Below are positions 1-7,718 of a DNA stretch of 64,000 nucleotides, piece after piece. The notes under the pieces were generated by a model. The model was not told the origin of the DNA and ran no database searches. It saw only the letters and a program-made list of their open reading frames with translations. Numbering within the stretch: the stretch's first letter is position 1; every line of letters begins with the position of its first letter. This DNA is from Streptomyces sp. NRRL S-1022 (GTDB taxonomy: Bacteria; Actinomycetota; Actinomycetes; Streptomycetales; Streptomycetaceae): assembly GCF_000720135.1 (NCBI RefSeq), contig NZ_JOIU01000011.1, forward strand, positions 124,001-188,000, given 5' to 3'. A program made the translations under genes and the position numbers.

Positions 1-285
1 GGCCATGTCCCCGATCACTACCGGGAGGGTGTCCTCGTCGATCTTGCGCCGCAGCACCGCCGCCATGTGCTCGGACAGTTCGATGCCCACCACCGGCACG
101 CCGCGTTCCCGAAGTGGGACTCCCACCCGTCCGGTTCCGATGGCGAACTCCAGCGCCCGGCCGTCTCCGGCGAGCTCGGAGAGGAAGGCGAGGGTCGGTC
201 CGAGAACGGCAGCCGAGGACGCTTCAGCTTCCTCGGCGTCGTAGCGGTCGGCAGCCGCGCGGGTCCACAGTTCACTGCTCGTCAC
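1..285 (-). CDS. Class I SAM-dependent methyltransferase, N-terminal part (runs off the window)
   Basis: Read from a GTG at 285 towards base 1 without a stop, giving 95 residues before the window ends. The sequence shows the Rossmann SAM-binding motif I (LEFAIGTGRVGVPL, about residues 48-61) followed by VVGIELSEHM, the usual motif I/II pair in which the acidic residue after beta-2 holds the SAM ribose. This is the arrangement of small class I (UbiE/type 11-25) methyltransferases. The methyl acceptor cannot be told from this fragment. A divergent LacI-type remnant lies on the other side. Family assignment is confident; substrate is unknown. Confidence 0.85.
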   Translation of the reverse strand, partial: MTSSELWTRAAADRYDAEEAEASSAAVLGPTLAFLSELAGDGRALEFAIGTGRVGVPLRERGVPVVGIELSEHMAAVLRRKIDEDTLPVVIGDMA

Positions 286-739
286 GGGTGGCCACTGTGC
301 CGGGAGCCGAGGAGCGCTGTCCACGCATTTAAGCTCTGCGCGGCTCAGGGTGCGCCGCCCACGACTCGTTGTGGCCTTGTCCGGGGGTGCGGCAGAACCG
401 TTCCGCACCTCGAAATCGGCGGGCGCACCGGTCCCCCGCCGTTACCGTCTTCGTTGACTCCGCAACGAAGTCTCCGGCCTTCGGGTCCGGCATGGCTTCC
501 CCTCCTGTTGCTGATGATCCGGGGTGGTGTCACCGGGCTCGGAGGCATCGACGGACCGCTGACGAGGGGCTTTGGCACCGGGTTCACCCGAGCTGGAGGA
601 GCTTTCCGGAACGTGGGTGTGGCTGCTCGGTGCCCTGGCAAGGTCGGACGAAGGCCTGGTGGAGGAGCCTGCGCGTGATCGACACCACCCGGGTCGCGAA
701 CCGGCTTCACGGCTTGACCCGATTGAGGAAGTGCCGGAG
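286..739. other. Intergenic stretch with no recognisable gene
   Basis: Both strands have overlapping open frames here, as expected at this GC content, but none shows a recognisable domain or a convincing start. It probably contains the promoter of the leftward methyltransferase and decayed upstream sequence of the regulator fragment that follows. Confidence 0.4.
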
Positions 740-997
740 GCGAACGACCAGTGCGCCATCGGTGTCCTCGCCGTCCTGTCCCGTGCGGGGGTGGCCGTCC
801 CCGGCCGGGTCTCGGTCGCCGGTTACGGCGACGCGCTCCCCCGGCTGAGCCTCGTCGATCTCACGACGGTCAGCCAGACGGCGCGGCACGCGGTCCGGGC
901 GGCCGTGGAGCGGCTCGACGAGGGACGCGAGGGGCCGCGCGAGATCGTGCTGGCACCGCTCCTCGGGATCAAGGGGATTACGGGACAGGCGGTCTGA
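740..997 (+). pseudogene. LacI-family transcriptional regulator, C-terminal fragment
   Basis: The frame from about 740 to the TGA at 997 reads like the last 85 residues of a LacI/GalR regulator: ANDQCAIGVLAVLSRAGVAV, then PGRVSVAGYGD, then LTTVSQTARHAVRAAVERL and a terminal APLL stretch. These are the effector-binding and dimerisation elements of the periplasmic-binding-protein-like domain. No N-terminal helix-turn-helix or first half of the effector domain precedes it in any frame, so the gene is truncated at its 5' end and cannot bind DNA. In the usual family the residue after the G-Y is D; here it is G. Confidence 0.75.
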
Positions 998-1054
998 CGG
1001 GGTCGGCTGCCGTGACCGGCCTGCGTGAGGCCAGTCGGTTGCGGTCGTGCGGCG

Positions 1055-3571
1055 TCAGCCTCTGAGCCAGATCTCCCAGACGTACTGGTCTGCGGGGAGT
1101 GCGAGAACCACGGAAGCGACGTCGGCTGCGACGAGGACGACGAAGGCCGTGGCCAGGGTCCAGGCAAGGGGCCGGGCAGGTATCCGGCACCTGCCCGCTG
1201 GGCGCGGGGCGCGCAGTGCGGGTGTCCGCCTCCGGGCGAGCGCTCCTGCGGCGGCTCCCAGCACGGCTGCGGGAATGACGGCCAGCAGCCCGCGCAGGGT
1301 GATGGTCCGCAGGTCCCCCGCGAGGACCTCGGGGTCGAACGGGACGGAACAGTGGCGGGCCGATGCGCCGAAGAGGCGGGTGCAGCCGGCCACCGCGAAG
1401 GCCGGCGCGCGGCCGAGAGCCGCCATCGGCGCGGTCAGCGATACGGCGGCCAGGACCAGTGCGGGCCGGTGCCTTCGGACAGTCGCGGACAGCACCATGG
1501 CCACGGCCCCCTGGGCGACGCATGCCAGGGCGATGTAGGAGTGCCAGTAGACGGCCGGGAACCCCGTGTCCTGCCGTGTTCCGTAATAGTGCAGGACGGC
1601 TGGCGGCAGTGCGATCCGCGCGAGGAACGGCAGAGCCGTGCCCGCGGCGACCACGGAGATCCCTCCGGCCAGGCCCACGAGCAGAGCCATCCCGATCTGT
1701 GGCCGGACGTCGGCATCGGTGCCGCTCACCCTGCCCGAGAACAGGAGGAAGGCCAGCGGCACGAGCCAGAGCAGCATCAGGCCCACCAGGGCGGACGGGA
1801 GCTGTCCCTGCACGGTGAGCGGCGTCCAGGTGAAGCCCGTCCAGCGGCCGAGCACCGTGTACCAGCCGATCGAGGAGCCGATGTCCGGGGCGTCTCCCAG
1901 GACGGGCTGGAATGCGTTGCTCGCATCGACTCGCCGGAGGGAGTACCAGACGGCGAACCACGGGGCGAAGGAGACGACGGAGGTGGCCACCACCGCGTAC
2001 AGGGCTCTGCGACCCCGGGCCCGGGGAAGCAGGCCGCGGGCCGCGGAGACGAGCCAGACCGTGACGCATATGGCCCCGGCCAGCAGAACCGGTCCCGTTC
2101 TCAGCAGCCAGGCAAAGCCCTGGACCTCGATCGTGGTGGCTGGCAGCTCGGTTCCGTCCGTGATCAGAGGCAGGCTGGCTCCGGCGAGGTACCCCCCGAC
2201 GAGTCCGGTGGGAAGCGCCAGCCAGGTGGCCCTGAGCGGTCGAGGTTTCAGGTCGGACGCCGCGGCGGTGCGCCACACTGCTGCGGCGAGCACTCCCGTG
2301 AGTCCGGCGCCGATGGCGCAGCCGACCGTCAGATTGCCCGAAAGAGTGTTGAGTTTGCCCAGGAGCAGCCGGAACAGGGTGTCCACCAGGTCATCGGCGC
2401 TGGCTGTGAAGACGCCCGCCACGACTCCGGCAGCCAGCATCTCCCACGCGGTCGGGCGGGTGAGCAGGGCCGGTTCGCGCAGGACGCGCTGCCGCGTCTC
2501 GGGTGTCGGCCAGTACCCCAGCCGGCGGGCGAGCCGGGCCAAGGCGGCGCGTGCGGGGCCTTGGCCCGAGGTGGGCCGGTCCGCTAGTCCCCGGGGGATC
2601 GCCGCCGCCCCCTCGTACCCGACCTCCGCCGCGGCCGTGGCGTCGGCGTGCAACTCGCGGGCCCGCAGGACCGAGTTCCGCACCAGGCGGACGAGCAGGG
2701 TGAGGGCGGCCGCCAGCCCCAGGGCATGCGGCGTGTCCACGAGGTACTGCAGGGCGCCTGAAGGGAGCACGGGTGGCCCGCCGGACCACGCACTGTGCAG
2801 AGCCAGCGCTCCGAAGGGCATCACCGCGACGATCAGGAAAGCCCACCCGATGCCAAAGGCCATGTAGGTCTTGTCGACGTCGCGATTGCGCAGGTGGGCC
2901 AGCTCGTGCACCATCACGGCGCGGAACATGTCGCGATCGCCGTGGAAACACTTCGCCAGACCGAAGTCGATGATGACGCACCGTCGCCGGGGCAGGCCGA
3001 AGGTGAGCCCGTTCAACGAACCTGCCGAAGTGTCCAGCAGCCAGGCGGGCTCGTGCTGCACGCCGACCGCGCGGCACAGATCGGCGAGGTACTCCGCCAT
3101 CTCCCGCTCTTCAGGCCTGTCCATCGAGGGAAACCGCGACAGCGTCCGCGAGCGCAGGCTCTGCAGTGCCGGAAACCTCTCACACCTTCTGCGGGTCACC
3201 CACCAGGGGTGGGAGAGGTAACAAGCCACCGACACGGCGCACAGCAGCAGGAACCCGATGCCGACCCACTGCGCCTGGTCCACGAAGGCGGGCTGCTCAC
3301 AGGCCGACAACAGGCGCCGCGATTCCTCGTAGCCCTGGCTGGTCTGGTCCGGGAGCGAGATCCGGCGGTCCTGGAAGCATCGGCTGAAGGTGCCGAAGAA
3401 ATAGGCCGCGTTCTGCGGGACGAGGAAGTAGGCCTGAAGGAACACGTACAGCCCGCCCGCACCCACGGCCGCGATCAGAAGGACGAACCGGCTGGTCGTA
3501 CCGCCGGGAAGACCGCGTGACGCCCGCTGTCCGGTACGCCGCCCGGTGCATGCTTCTCTGTTCGTGGTCAT
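1055..3571 (-). CDS. M48-family membrane zinc metalloprotease, large multi-pass protein
   Basis: 838 residues from an ATG at 3571. Two N-terminal membrane segments (about residues 28-50 and 102-120) precede a peptidase M48 domain with the zinc motif HELAH at about 222-226 and the third ligand in RARELHAD near residue 306. The remaining 450 residues are a string of hydrophobic segments typical of polytopic actinobacterial M48 proteins. Family members (HtpX/Ste24-like) cleave membrane or secreted substrates at the cytoplasmic membrane. The upstream small gene ends 15 bases before this start, so the two are probably co-transcribed. The C-terminal membrane region is much longer than in HtpX (about 290 residues), so it is not a simple orthologue; the substrate is unknown. 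Confidence 0.85.
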   Translation of the reverse strand: MTTNREACTGRRTGQRASRGLPGGTTSRFVLLIAAVGAGGLYVFLQAYFLVPQNAAYFFGTFSRCFQDRRISLPDQTSQGYEESRRLLSACEQPAFVDQAQWVGIGFLLLCAVSVACYLSHPWWVTRRRCERFPALQSLRSRTLSRFPSMDRPEEREMAEYLADLCRAVGVQHEPAWLLDTSAGSLNGLTFGLPRRRCVIIDFGLAKCFHGDRDMFRAVMVHELAHLRNRDVDKTYMAFGIGWAFLIVAVMPFGALALHSAWSGGPPVLPSGALQYLVDTPHALGLAAALTLLVRLVRNSVLRARELHADATAAAEVGYEGAAAIPRGLADRPTSGQGPARAALARLARRLGYWPTPETRQRVLREPALLTRPTAWEMLAAGVVAGVFTASADDLVDTLFRLLLGKLNTLSGNLTVGCAIGAGLTGVLAAAVWRTAAASDLKPRPLRATWLALPTGLVGGYLAGASLPLITDGTELPATTIEVQGFAWLLRTGPVLLAGAICVTVWLVSAARGLLPRARGRRALYAVVATSVVSFAPWFAVWYSLRRVDASNAFQPVLGDAPDIGSSIGWYTVLGRWTGFTWTPLTVQGQLPSALVGLMLLWLVPLAFLLFSGRVSGTDADVRPQIGMALLVGLAGGISVVAAGTALPFLARIALPPAVLHYYGTRQDTGFPAVYWHSYIALACVAQGAVAMVLSATVRRHRPALVLAAVSLTAPMAALGRAPAFAVAGCTRLFGASARHCSVPFDPEVLAGDLRTITLRGLLAVIPAAVLGAAAGALARRRTPALRAPRPAGRCRIPARPLAWTLATAFVVLVAADVASVVLALPADQYVWEIWLRG

Positions 3572-3586
3572 GGCGCGGCCGCGGTG

Positions 3587-4123
3587 CTAGCTGGTCGGCC
3601 GTGGAGCGCGGCACCGGCCTATGATCGCGTCCGCTATCAGACGGGAGCTCTCCGGAGCGACCCCACAATCGTGGAGGGTCGTTTCCACCACGTGCCTGAG
3701 CGGTTCGATGTCCTCCTGCCGCAATTCGATGGCGGCGGTTCGGGAGGGTGCGTTCTCGGCGGCGTCATCCGGTGCGGTTGCGCCCTGCGAGCGCCGTCCG
3801 ACACGGAAGATCCGGCGCAGGGCTGAGACGGTGCCTTCCCTCGTGACGTGCTGGAAGCGGATTTCCGCCAGGCATTCGACGGCTTTTGCCGTGGCGGCCA
3901 GGACGACCGGCGTCAGGACGAGTTCGACCGCTTCGGATCCGAACCCGAGCGGCGACCTCCGTGACCCCTTTCCGGACATCGCCCGTCGAGGATCGGCGAA
4001 GTATGCCTGGCTGACCGCCGAGAACATCGGCACTTCTTCCGGGGCTAGTTCCTTGATCACATCCCTGGCGATTCCCATGATCGCTTCTCGATGGGGTGCG
4101 TCGGGTGCCCGTCTGCGCGCCAC
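3587..4123 (-). CDS. Hypothetical protein co-transcribed with the M48 protease
   Basis: About 178 residues. I place the start at the GTG at 4123 because GGGGGAGGAAC lies just upstream; the frame stays open to 4150. The protein has a polar N-terminal half (IMGIARDVIKELAPEEVPMF), a short hydrophobic stretch (VELVLTPVVLAATAKAVECL) and an Arg-rich middle, with no recognised domain. It stops 15 bases before the M48 protease start, which suggests an operon and a function tied to the protease, such as a regulator or substrate; that is inference. A palindromic site lies at 4152-4164. Confidence 0.6.
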   Translation of the reverse strand: MARRRAPDAPHREAIMGIARDVIKELAPEEVPMFSAVSQAYFADPRRAMSGKGSRRSPLGFGSEAVELVLTPVVLAATAKAVECLAEIRFQHVTREGTVSALRRIFRVGRRSQGATAPDDAAENAPSRTAAIELRQEDIEPLRHVVETTLHDCGVAPESSRLIADAIIGRCRAPRPTS

Positions 4124-4151
4124 AGTTCCTCCCCCGTCCATGACCCACACT

Positions 4152-4164
4152 TGACGTCACGTCA
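4152..4164. promoter_or_regulatory. Palindrome TGACGTCACGTCA upstream of the protease operon
   Basis: TGACGT and ACGTCA flank one central base, a perfect 13-bp dyad about 29 bases upstream of the proposed GTG start. Position and symmetry suit an operator for a dimeric repressor. A fragment of a TetR-type regulator lies nearby, but there is no direct evidence that it is the cognate protein. Confidence 0.4.
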
Positions 4165-4475
4165 TTATCGAGGCCGACGCCGTTGACCAAAACGGATCGC
4201 CTTGCCTCTCCGGGTGTACGGCTGTGCTGTGGGGGCGCATGGCGCACGTAGAGGGAGCGCACGAGGACAGTGCCGGCTACTCGACAGCCGGATCCTCCTG
4301 TGCGTGCCGCACCTCGTAGAGCAGTGCACGGAGCGGGTGGCAGACCTCAGGGCTGGTGAGCAGTTGGGCTCATTCGCACAGTCGGCGGCAGTTCCACCTC
4401 GGTCAGCACCTCCGCGGAGGTGTCGTTCTCGTCCGGTTGTCCGCCGGGATGCATGTCTGAGCCCTCGATCGTTCC
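4165..4475. other. Intergenic stretch without a recognisable gene
   Basis: Nothing with a family resemblance was seen on either strand. It separates the leftward protease operon from the rightward TetR remnant. Confidence 0.35.
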
Positions 4476-4997
4476 ATGACGGGCGATGCTGCCTGCCCTG
4501 GTTTCCGCTCTTGGGATTCGCGTGCAGGCCGTAGCAGACCGATGTTCCGGCGTATGGCCGAGGACGAGCGGGGACTGCCCGCGATCTCCGAGTTCTTCGG
4601 CGGCCTGATCGAGGCCCGCTGCTCGGGTGAGTACGCCCGGTGGGGCTGCATGGTCTCCAACGCGGAGGCCCGGGCGGAGAACAGCGACCCGGAGGTGCGC
4701 GCCGTCCTGGACCAGCACCACCAGGAGTTGCGTGATGCGACGTACGCCGCCCTGGTCACCGCCGAGCGGCAAAGGCAGCTGCCGCCCGGTGCCGATCCGG
4801 GCGCTTTCGCGGACCTGTCGGCGCTGCTCGCCTACGGCGTCAACCTGCGATCCCGCGCCGGTGCGGATGCCGCGTCCCTGCGGACAACGGTGACCGCCAC
4901 CCTGGGCTCGATCGGAGCCCGGGCGGCGGCCTGGACGTGCGTGGATCCGGCTCTCAACTGGGGTTCGACGCAGGTGACGTGCCCGGACGCAGGATGA
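4476..4997 (+). pseudogene. TetR-family regulator remnant, ligand-binding domain only
   Basis: From about 4542 the frame reads as the C-terminal ligand-binding domain of a TetR/AcrR regulator: MFRRMAEDERGLPAISEFFG, then CMVSNAEARAENSDPEVRAV and a helix ending SLRTTVTATLGSIGARA. The CxxSNAxxE pattern is typical of the TetR C-terminal subfamily in which the domain senses small ligands. The N-terminal helix-turn-helix (about 55 residues) and linker helices are missing and no frame upstream supplies them, so this is a 5'-truncated gene rather than a short natural protein. Confidence 0.7.
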
Positions 4998-5070
4998 GGG
5001 CCGCGGTCGCTTCCGCTCGTGCCGCATCCGCCGTGTAGTCGTCGAGCGATGTCGCGTCGGTGCCCTCGGG

Positions 5071-5106
5071 GGCCTTCACGGCCTTCACGGCCTTCACGGC
5101 CTTCAG
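5071..5106. repeat. Four tandem copies of a 9-bp unit GGCCTTCAC
   Basis: Nearly four perfect copies of GGCCTTCAC lie head to tail; the last copy ends in AG. The stretch 4998-5398 otherwise holds no recognisable gene and leads into the promoter of the secreted protein at 5399. Confidence 0.8.
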
Positions 5107-5398
5107 AGCGAAGGTTGCGACCACCGCGTCTCGGTGATGCGCGATCCGGTGAAGTTTCTCACCGCCGCCTCGGTCATGTCGGGGTGCAGATTCGTGCGCG
5201 CAGTTCAGGGCGGTGGTCCGCGGTGTCCCGGGGTGTGGTCATCCTGGGTCGTGTTCGTGCACGTCAGACGGCGGGACGTCCCACGAAAGCGTCATTCACC
5301 CCGAATCGCTGGCTTCCACGTCCGTTGGCCACCACCGTGGTCAGAGGTCACGGGGGACCTTGAGTTCCCCGGGCGACGACTACGGAGGTAACCGAAGC

Positions 5399-5851
5399 GT
5401 GAGCATCCTCAAGAACATCACGGCGCTCGCAGCGACGACCGCACTCGCCGGTGTAGCCAGCTTGGGGTTCACTGCCCCTGCTGGCGCTGCACAGTCAGGA
5501 GAGGAGTCCGGTGCCTCGCATCCCGCTGTCATCCACCCGGACGGGTACGAGCCCGGCTCCGTCGTGGCCCGCGGGTACTGCAAGGGCTGGGTGTACACGA
5601 AGAAGAAGAACGGCCACTGGTTCGCCAAGGGTGTCATGTCCTCCAGCGGCGGTGGGTACGGCTGGCACTGCTTGATGTACATCGAGCGCAAGCACGGCAG
5701 CGGCCGTTACGTTGCAGTCTCCGGTGAGCACCGTGCGGCGGGTGAGACCGTGTCGACGGGCTACTACTGGGACGACAAGGGGTACAAGGTGCGGATCTGC
5801 GTCCAGAACATCGACTGGCGCGACCAGTACCACTGCGGCAAGGGCGTCTAG
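5399..5851 (+). CDS. Small secreted protein of unknown function
   Basis: 150 residues from a GTG at 5399 with a strong ribosome site (GGAGGT, 5384-5389). The first 31 residues are a Sec signal peptide (positively charged start, hydrophobic core LAATTALAGVASLGF, cleavage near APAGAA). The mature part has four cysteines (in GYCKGW, GWHCLM, VRICVQ and YHCGKG) that could form two disulfides, and is rich in Tyr, Trp and Gly. I do not recognise a family. The architecture resembles small secreted streptomycete proteins; the one at 32055 is similar in plan but not obviously homologous. Confidence 0.75.
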   Translation: MSILKNITALAATTALAGVASLGFTAPAGAAQSGEESGASHPAVIHPDGYEPGSVVARGYCKGWVYTKKKNGHWFAKGVMSSSGGGYGWHCLMYIERKHGSGRYVAVSGEHRAAGETVSTGYYWDDKGYKVRICVQNIDWRDQYHCGKGV

Positions 5852-5901
5852 TCCGGGCGACATCGGGACTCGCTTGCCCTTGAGCACCGGTCTTCCTGGT
5901 C

Positions 5902-6981
5902 TCAGTGGGGCGCCGCGGTTGTCGTGCCCCAGGCCCTCACCACCTCGGCGGCCGGAAATGGCGTCCGCTTGCTCTCGGTGAGCAGACGGCGGGCGAATTC
6001 ACCGAAGACCACGGCAGCTCGGCAATGCCGGTTGATGATTGCGGCGATCTCGTGTGGGACTCCATCGGGCCGGTGGCCGGCGATCCACTCACGCAGGAAC
6101 GCTTCGTGTTCCATATCGCCGCGCAGGCCGTCGGGCAGATGGTGGCGGAGCAAGTGGCTCGCGGTGTGGCAGCGGTCGTACACGAGATGGTCGACGAGGA
6201 ACTCTGCCTCGGCCGCTGACAGTTCGAACCTGGAGCTCAAGGCGAGTCCGAAGTCCGCGAAGTACAACAGCCGACCGTCGGTCAGGACATTGGCGAAGTG
6301 GGCGTCGAAGTGAACCAGTCCGTGCGAGTTCATGAAGGCGGTCCCCCGCGAGAGGGCCTCTTCCACCCAGGGGTACGGCGAACCATCCCTACCCCCCGGC
6401 GAGGTGGTCCGGTAGTCGTGCAGCCAGTCGCCGAGTGTCTGCGGGACGTGCTCCAAGAAGAGCACCAGGCTGGACGAAGACCGGCTGATGGCCCTCAGAC
6501 GCTCGCGCACAGCCGATGAGCCCTCCCAGTGCGCGACCGCCCCGTCGATGCCCCCGAACTCGTCGGCGAACCCTTTTGGAGGGGAGTCGGGCAGGACGCG
6601 CCAGTGGTACAGCAGTGGGAAGCCCTCGTACTCGTTTCCGAGGACCCAGTTGGTGGTCATGACGTGCACGGCCAGCTCTCGCCAGGCCCCGAACCCTGCT
6701 GAGCCCACCCCGTACTGGTAGAACAGCGGCAGTCCGAAGAGGTTCGCCGTCGACCGCTGGTTCTCTGGCCGCAACTCGGTGTCCGTCAGGGGCACCCGCT
6801 TGACGAACACCCGCGTGCCGTCGATGTCCAGCTCCGCAGACCTGCCGCCCATCCCGGACCCGATCGGGGCTGCGGCGGCCACGACCTCGCCGAGCCGACG
6901 GTCGCTCAGCAGGGACAGGTGCGTCGCCACGGTCCCATAGGTGGCGAGCCGCGCGGCATACCGCTGCTCCGGGTGGTGCAT
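5902..6981 (-). CDS. Protein kinase-like / aminoglycoside phosphotransferase-like protein
   Basis: 359 residues from an ATG at 6981 with GAGGAG six bases upstream. It has the protein-kinase-like fold signature: a conserved lysine in TRVFVKRVPL, the catalytic loop HFDAHFANVL (Brenner-type HxDxxxxN) and the metal-binding FADFG of the DFG motif. Such proteins phosphorylate a small molecule or a protein; the closest plan is a phosphotransferase/kinase family protein of streptomycetes. It stands alone with an IS relic upstream. Whether it confers antibiotic resistance cannot be told from sequence. Confidence 0.75.
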   Translation of the reverse strand: MHHPEQRYAARLATYGTVATHLSLLSDRRLGEVVAAAAPIGSGMGGRSAELDIDGTRVFVKRVPLTDTELRPENQRSTANLFGLPLFYQYGVGSAGFGAWRELAVHVMTTNWVLGNEYEGFPLLYHWRVLPDSPPKGFADEFGGIDGAVAHWEGSSAVRERLRAISRSSSSLVLFLEHVPQTLGDWLHDYRTTSPGGRDGSPYPWVEEALSRGTAFMNSHGLVHFDAHFANVLTDGRLLYFADFGLALSSRFELSAAEAEFLVDHLVYDRCHTASHLLRHHLPDGLRGDMEHEAFLREWIAGHRPDGVPHEIAAIINRHCRAAVVFGEFARRLLTESKRTPFPAAEVVRAWGTTTAAPH

Positions 6982-7114
6982 CGACGACTCCTCGGTGCCC
7001 AGAGCCAGGGCTTCGGCGATCTCGCGGACGTGGTCGAGCCTATCCGCCGAGGCTGTCGAAGGAGCACGTACGCACAGTCGCCCGGAGCGCTTGCCTTAGA
7101 CGCCGCCCAAGTTG

Positions 7115-7600
7115 GACACGGACGAGTCGGCGGTGACAGATGAGGGCTGCAGCTACGCCGGCGAAGGCAAGGAACTGTTGCGCCTTGCCTTCGTAGCGGC
7201 GGTGGAACCGGTGACAGCCGGCGGGCACGGTCCTACCGACAACCCATCGGTGGCGGCCGAGTCACTGCGCCGACTCGATCCCCGCGCAAGCCATGCGGTG
7301 GCCGATGTCCCGCTTGCGGAGCCATCGGCGCAGGTGATCACCGCCCGTACCCCTTGTCGGCGTGCAGCTTCGCCGGGCGGCGACGGGGTCCACAGGGGGA
7401 GCGAAGGGGCGGAATGCCACGCACGCACGGCTGAAGGCCCTGGATGTCGTGCTTGTGGCAGCCGAGACACCCAGCGTCAGTGGGAATCCCTTAGGGTCCG
7501 TGTTCAGGGGGATTGTGCTCCCAGCTTGCCGCGGTCGGTCGGATCGGTCCGGTCAGTGGCCCCCTTCTGCCACCCCGAGGCTGACAGAGTCGACTGCGCA
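7115..7600 (-). pseudogene. Degraded IS5-family transposase
   Basis: Read right to left, pieces of an IS5-type DDE transposase appear in order but in different frames: VDSVSLGVAEGGH, then PIDRGKLGSTIPLN, later RRWLRKRDIGHRMACAGIES, then LGRHRWVV and the C-terminal CHRFHRRYEGKAQQFLAFAG followed by AALICHRRL. These match the usual order (HLITD-type strand, Tyr-(2)-Arg region, LICxRRL end). Several frameshifts and stops make it inactive. No clear terminal inverted repeats were found. Confidence 0.75.
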
Positions 7601-7718
7601 CGCGACCAGTCGAGCTCCCGGAACGGCGGCGGTGCGCGCCTGGCGTTCCGGTGGTCAGCAGGTGGCATTCAGCCGAAGTACACGCCGTTTCAACGTCGTG
7701 TCACCAGAGTTCCGCCTC

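Noticed and set aside
978..2587. Long plus-strand (1025-2587) and minus-strand (978-2276) open frames
   Set aside because: They lie antisense or out of frame to the M48 protease, have Arg/Pro/Gly-rich composition and no family signature.
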